From contig NZ_MRZO01000005.1 of NCBI RefSeq assembly GCF_002732165.1, forward strand, positions 124,001 to 188,000: DNA of 64,000 bases, in the 5' to 3' direction. The translations under genes and the position numbers were made by a program. Origin of the DNA: Staphylococcus xylosus. Its GTDB lineage: Bacteria; Bacillota; Bacilli; Staphylococcales; Staphylococcaceae. The notes below the pieces were generated by a model that was given only the letters and a program-made list of their open reading frames with translations, was not told the DNA's origin and ran no database searches. This document shows, one piece after another, positions 60,121 to 64,000 of the stretch; positions within the stretch are counted from its first letter, which is position 1, and every line of letters starts with the position of its first letter.

Positions 60121-61065
60121 ATGATTGAAATCGAAAAACCTAGAATTGAAACAATTGAAATTAGTGATGATGCTAAATTCGGTAAGTTCGTTGTTGAACC
60201 ACTAGAACGTGGCTACGGTACTACACTAGGAAACTCCTTACGTCGTATCCTACTATCTTCATTACCAGGTGCAGCCGTTAAGTACATTGAAATCGAAGGC
60301 GTGTTACACGAATTTTCAGCAATAGATAATGTCGTTGAAGATGTTTCTACAATTATTATGAACATCAAAAAACTTGCATTAAAAATCTATTCTGAAGAAG
60401 ACAAAACTTTAGAAATTGATGTTAAAGATGAGGGCGATGTAACTGCAAGTGACATTACTCATGATAGTGATGTTGAAATTCTGAATCCTGAGATTAAGAT
60501 TGCAACAGTATCAAAAGGTGGACATTTAAAAATCCGTCTTGTTGCTAATAAGGGTAGAGGTTACGCATTAGCAGAACAAAACAAAACTAGTGATTTACCA
60601 ATTGGTGTAATTCCAGTGGACTCACTTTATTCACCAGTTGAACGTGTTAACTATACTGTAGAAAATACGCGTGTGGGTCAAAGCAGTGATTTTGATAAGT
60701 TAACTTTGGATGTTTGGACAAATGGTTCAATCACACCACAAGAATCTGTTTCATTAGCTGCAAAAATCCTAACTGAACATTTGAATATCTTCGTTGGATT
60801 AACTGATGAAGCGCAAAACGCTGAAATCATGATTGAAAAAGAAGAAGATCAAAAAGAAAAAGTACTTGAAATGTCTATTGAAGAATTAGACTTATCAGTG
60901 CGTTCTTACAACTGTTTAAAACGTGCAGGCATTAACTCTGTTCAAGAATTAGCAGATAAATCTGAAGCAGATATGATGAAAGTACGTAATTTAGGTCGTA
61001 AATCTTTAGAAGAAGTTAAATACAAACTCGAAGATTTAGGTTTAGGTTTAAGAAAAGAAGATTAA
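60121..61065 (+). CDS. rpoA: RNA polymerase alpha subunit
   Basis: The 314-aa product has an N-terminal assembly domain (about 1-228, with [20 protein letters not shown]) and a C-terminal DNA-binding domain (about 245-314, with [20 protein letters not shown]). AAGGAGG precedes the ATG. The 75-bp gap after rpsK shows no terminator. Confidence 0.98.
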   Translation: MIEIEKPRIETIEISDDAKFGKFVVEPLERGYGTTLGNSLRRILLSSLPGAAVKYIEIEGVLHEFSAIDNVVEDVSTIIMNIKKLALKIYSEEDKTLEIDVKDEGDVTASDITHDSDVEILNPEIKIATVSKGGHLKIRLVANKGRGYALAEQNKTSDLPIGVIPVDSLYSPVERVNYTVENTRVGQSSDFDKLTLDVWTNGSITPQESVSLAAKILTEHLNIFVGLTDEAQNAEIMIEKEEDQKEKVLEMSIEELDLSVRSYNCLKRAGINSVQELADKSEADMMKVRNLGRKSLEEVKYKLEDLGLGLRKED

Positions 61066-61083
61066 TATAAAGGAGGTTAACTC

Positions 61084-61452
61084 ATGGGTTACAGAAAATT
61101 AGGTCGTACTTCTGATCAACGTAAAGCGATGTTACGCGATTTAGCTACTTCACTTATCGTTAGCGAACGCATTGAAACTACAGAAGCGCGTGCAAAAGAA
61201 TTACGCAGTGTGGTTGAAAAACTAATCACTTTAGGTAAAAAAGGAGATTTAGCTTCTCGTCGTCAAGCAGCTAAAACTTTACGCAATGTTGAAGTCTTAA
61301 ATGAAGATGAATCAACACAAACAGCATTACAAAAATTATTTGGTGAAGTTGCTGAACGTTATACAGAACGTCAAGGCGGTTACACTCGTATTCTTAAAGC
61401 AGGTCCTCGTCGCGGCGATGGCGCTGAATCAGTAATTATTGAATTAGTTTAA
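61084..61452 (+). CDS. rplQ: 50S ribosomal protein L17
   Basis: The 122-aa product starts [20 protein letters not shown] and ends [12 protein letters not shown]. It is the last gene of the ribosomal operon and is followed by a terminator at 61537-61602. AAGGAGG precedes the ATG. Confidence 0.97.
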   Translation: MGYRKLGRTSDQRKAMLRDLATSLIVSERIETTEARAKELRSVVEKLITLGKKGDLASRRQAAKTLRNVEVLNEDESTQTALQKLFGEVAERYTERQGGYTRILKAGPRRGDGAESVIIELV

Positions 61453-61536
61453 TTTAAATATACGTAGCTACTATGTATAAAGCAAATGAGTGCAACGATA
61501 ATGTTTGCCACATACAAATATTGTCTAGCTCAGAGT

Positions 61537-61602
61537 ACCCCATCAAAACTTAATAAAATTTAAAGCGTGAACTCAAAATATGATGGGGTGCGCGCTTTTT
61601 TT
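61537..61602 (+). terminator. terminator of the ribosomal operon
   Basis: ACCCCATCA (61537-61545) pairs perfectly with TGATGGGGT (61581-61589) around a 35-nt loop; a T-run follows GCGCGC. A smaller stem may form inside the loop. Confidence 0.7.
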
Positions 61603-61606
61603 GTTT

Positions 61607-61771
61607 AGTCCCCCTTAATTCTTTAGAATTTAGGGGGACTTATGCAATTGCGGAGCAATAGCGAACCTAAGAACCTTAATTCTTTAGAAAATTAAAGGAA
61701 TACATTCGATAAGCGAATGCATAAGCAAAACTAGCTAAACGAAGTTTAGAGGACTGCTTTAGACTTATGCA
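61607..61771. repeat. cluster of five small hairpins with flanking direct repeats
   Basis: Hairpins: 61607-61640 (AGTCCCCCT / AGGGGGACT with an inner AATTC/GAATT), 61647-61659 (ATTGC-GGA-GCAAT), 61674-61697 (CCTTAATT pairing with AATTAAAGG, one bulge), 61703-61719 (CATTCG/CGAATG) and 61735-61749 (CTAAAC-GAA-GTTTAG). CTTATGCA (61639-61646) pairs perfectly with TGCATAAG (61718-61725). GACTTATGCA is repeated at 61637-61646 and 61762-61771, and CCTTAATTCTTTAGAA at 61612-61627 and 61673-61688. This looks like a structured repeat element or RNA leader rather than random sequence. Confidence 0.6.
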
Positions 61772-61890
61772 TGAAACTACTGATAAAATGGATATTGAGT
61801 CATTCTTTAATGGTAGTATATCTTCTTATTTTCATGTAAAATAGATAAGGTATATAAAAATAGACTTATTAAATATTGGAGGCAATCGAT

Positions 61891-62700
61891 ATGGATACGC
61901 AAGAGCATATTATTACATTTAATCATGTATCATTTAAATATAATAGTGATGAACCGCTTGCGTTGAATGATGTATCATTTAGTATTCCAAAAGGAACGTG
62001 GACTTCTATAGTTGGACACAATGGTTCAGGAAAATCGACGATTGCTAAATTAATGGTAGGTATTGAAAAGCCGTTTGATGGTAATATTTATTTTAGAAAT
62101 GAAGCTATCAGTCAGCAGAATTTAGATTATTTAAGACAACATATTGGTATTGTATTTCAAAATCCAGAGAATCAATTTGTAGGATCAACTGTTGAATTTG
62201 ATGTAGCCTTTGGTTTAGAAAACCACAGCGTCTCTTATGATGATATGAGAGCGATAGTGCCCAAAGCATTAAATGATGTAGATATGTTAGATAGAGCGAA
62301 TTATGAACCTCAATCGCTTTCTGGTGGCCAGAAACAGCGTGTTGCTATTGCAGGTGTACTTGCATTAGATACCGATATCATTATTTTAGATGAAGCGACA
62401 TCTATGTTAGACCCTGCTGGTAGAAAAGACTTAATTGCTTTAATTCATCGTTTAAAAGAAGAAAAAGATGTAACTATTATTTCTATTACACATGATTTAT
62501 CAGAAGCTGCAGAGGCTGATTACCTCGTTGTTTTAAATGAAGGCGAGGTTTATCAAACGGGGCGACCGAACGAAATTTTTAGTGATGGCGATAAACTAAC
62601 TCAAATTGGTTTAGACTTACCCTTCTCTATACGAATGCATAATCAATTATTAGGTAGTATTGATTTCATAACATATGAAGGGTTGGTAAAAAAATTATGA
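61891..62700 (+). CDS. ecfA1: ECF transporter ATPase EcfA1
   Basis: The 269-aa ATPase has Walker [11 protein letters not shown]-loop [11 protein letters not shown], signature [13 protein letters not shown], Walker [13 protein letters not shown] and H-loop ITHDL. It is one of two different ATPases of the energy-coupling module that serves vitamin S components such as BioY. ATG 61891 follows GGAGG; an in-frame TTG at 61876 would include the ribosome site. Confidence 0.93.
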   Translation: MDTQEHIITFNHVSFKYNSDEPLALNDVSFSIPKGTWTSIVGHNGSGKSTIAKLMVGIEKPFDGNIYFRNEAISQQNLDYLRQHIGIVFQNPENQFVGSTVEFDVAFGLENHSVSYDDMRAIVPKALNDVDMLDRANYEPQSLSGGQKQRVAIAGVLALDTDIIILDEATSMLDPAGRKDLIALIHRLKEEKDVTIISITHDLSEAAEADYLVVLNEGEVYQTGRPNEIFSDGDKLTQIGLDLPFSIRMHNQLLGSIDFITYEGLVKKL

Positions 62701-63560
62701 CTGTTAATTTTAACCAAGTAAGTTATGTTTATCAAAAAGGGACACCATTTGAGCATCAAGCCTTAAGTGAAATAGTAACGACTTTTGAGCAAGGGAAATA
62801 TTATGCAATCATTGGACAAACTGGTTCAGGAAAGTCTACATTAATTCAGCATTTTAATGGTCTACTTAAACCATCAGAAGGTTTACTTCAAATTGATGAT
62901 GTAGTAATTAGTCATAAGACAAAAGATAAGCATTTGAAAGATATTCGTAAGCGTGTAGGGGTAGTATTTCAATTTCCAGAATCACAGTTGTTCGAAGATT
63001 CAGTAGAACGCGAGATATTATTTGGACCAAAGAACTTCAACATGCCATTAAACGAAGTAAAAGAAAGAGCATTTCGTTTGCTCATAGAATTTGGCTTTAA
63101 TAGAGATATATTACAGCAGTCTCCATTTCAAATGTCTGGTGGACAAATGAGGAAAATAGCTCTCACATCAATATTAGCGATGGATCCAGATATTGTTATA
63201 CTTGATGAACCAACAGCGGGGCTTGATCCTAAAAGTAGAAAACAGATAATGGAAGCGATAAAGAAACTCCAAGTTGAACAGCAAAAGACGATCATACTTG
63301 TGACGCATGAAATGAATGATGTGGCAAAGTATGTGGATGAAATAAAAATTATGCAACACGGTCAATTGATAGAATCATGTTCACCTCGCAAGCTATTTAG
63401 TGATACGAATTATGTTAATCAAATGCATCTTGATGTACCAGACATTGTAAAATTGCAACGTGATTTAGAAGATAAACATCAATATTATTTTAATAAAATT
63501 GCTTTGACAGAAGAAGAATTTGTTGAGATGTATAAGGGGTGGCAACAAGATGAAAGATAA
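62697..63560 (+). CDS. ecfA2: ECF transporter ATPase EcfA2
   Basis: The 287-aa ATPase has Walker [11 protein letters not shown]-loop [11 protein letters not shown], signature [13 protein letters not shown], Walker [13 protein letters not shown] and H-loop VTHEM. It pairs with EcfA1. Its start overlaps the ecfA1 stop as ATGA, and its end overlaps ecfT by 11 bp. Confidence 0.93.
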   Translation: MTVNFNQVSYVYQKGTPFEHQALSEIVTTFEQGKYYAIIGQTGSGKSTLIQHFNGLLKPSEGLLQIDDVVISHKTKDKHLKDIRKRVGVVFQFPESQLFEDSVEREILFGPKNFNMPLNEVKERAFRLLIEFGFNRDILQQSPFQMSGGQMRKIALTSILAMDPDIVILDEPTAGLDPKSRKQIMEAIKKLQVEQQKTIILVTHEMNDVAKYVDEIKIMQHGQLIESCSPRKLFSDTNYVNQMHLDVPDIVKLQRDLEDKHQYYFNKIALTEEEFVEMYKGWQQDER

Positions 63561-64000
63561 ATTTATTATAGGACGCTACCTTCCACTAGATACGATCATA
63601 CATCGATTAGATCCACGTGCGAAATTAATTTTTGTCTTTGTGTTTATTATCTTAATTTTCTTTGCGCATTCTTTTGCAACGTATTTATGGTTATTTATTT
63701 CAATCATCGCGTTTATGAAACTAGCACAAATTAAGCTTTGGTTCTTAGCCAAAGGTTTAACGCCCATTTGGATTTTTCTAATATTTACTTTTTTAATGCA
63801 TTTGTTCTTAACAAAAGGTGGTACAAGGTTATTTGAATTAGGCTTTGTCTCAATTGATATAGATGGTATTTTAGAAGGTGTTTATATTGTTTTGCGTCTC
63901 ATGTTTATTATTATGATTTCAACCATTATGACGTTAAGTACAAGTCCAATTGATTTAACGGATGCTTTTGAAAAACTACTATCGCCATTGAAATTAGTTA
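63550..64000 (+). CDS. ecfT: ECF transporter transmembrane protein EcfT, 3' end missing
   Basis: About 150 residues are visible, starting [25 protein letters not shown], with hydrophobic helices at about 26-43, 48-68 and 70-90. EcfT couples the ATPases to the S component. It begins inside the end of ecfA2; the window ends before the A-R-G motifs of the C-terminal domain. Confidence 0.9.
   Translation, partial: MKDKFIIGRYLPLDTIIHRLDPRAKLIFVFVFIILIFFAHSFATYLWLFISIIAFMKLAQIKLWFLAKGLTPIWIFLIFTFLMHLFLTKGGTRLFELGFVSIDIDGILEGVYIVLRLMFIIMISTIMTLSTSPIDLTDAFEKLLSPLKLV

Larger units (their letters stand above)
61453..61890. other. 438-bp gap: terminator, hairpin cluster and ecfA1 leader
   Basis: It contains the rplQ terminator, a 165-bp cluster of small hairpins with direct repeats (61607-61771) and an AT-rich promoter-like stretch. 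A weak promoter candidate for ecfA1 is TATATA at 61851-61856. No ORF is supported. Confidence 0.6.

Overview
The window is an AT-rich chromosome segment from a Staphylococcus, probably a coagulase-negative species of the xylosus/saprophyticus/carnosus type. The evidence is gene content and order: a SsaA-like CHAP protein, the SarA-family regulators SarR and SarV, FemX (FmhB), a FhuD2-like siderophore lipoprotein, the glcU-gdh pair, a galR-galK-galE-galT cluster, and the S10-spc-alpha ribosomal operon running into ecfA1-ecfA2-ecfT. Species is inference; no rRNA or tRNA gene was seen.

Layout. 1-6700: end of a NhaC antiporter gene, ssaA, a luciferase-like oxidoreductase plus DoxX-like gene pair behind a perfect GTATA-N5-TATAC operator, sarR, and a PTS EIIC-like membrane protein whose promoter carries a consensus CcpA (cre) site. 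6700-13700: a leftward amino-acid (cystine-like) ABC operon divergent from an acyl-CoA-dehydrogenase-like gene, then Fur-controlled fhuD2, BirA-controlled bioY and a GNAT gene. 13700-19600: fdhD, then the Leloir genes. 19600-29200: modABC, a GbsR-like regulator, and a full molybdenum-cofactor set (moeB, moaB, moaC, moeA, mobB, moaE, moaD, mobA, moaA).

29200-47200: sarV, a marR-MFS efflux pair with a perfect palindromic operator, a VOC protein, femX, a large RND transporter, an AEC transporter, gdh-glcU, a GNAT-like gene, topB, a purine permease and small membrane proteins. 47200-61450: rpsJ to rplQ, including secY, adk, infA and rpoA, preceded by a structured leader. 61450-64000: a cluster of small hairpins and then the ECF transporter genes ecfA1, ecfA2 and ecfT (cut by the window end).

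The genes combine into recognisable modules. ModABC imports molybdate, the moa/moe/mob genes build the cofactor and FdhD prepares formate dehydrogenase. GalK-GalE-GalT convert galactose to glucose-1-phosphate. GlcU and Gdh take up and oxidise glucose. BioY would plug into the EcfA1-A2-T energising module encoded at the far end. Two genes, galK and moaA, carry single-base frameshifts that would disable galactose use and cofactor synthesis, unless they are sequencing errors. The window is mostly conserved core genome. No phage, IS element or CRISPR array was seen. The least explained features are the hairpin clusters near 39.6-40.0 kb and 61.6-61.8 kb and the structured gap at 1.2-1.5 kb.
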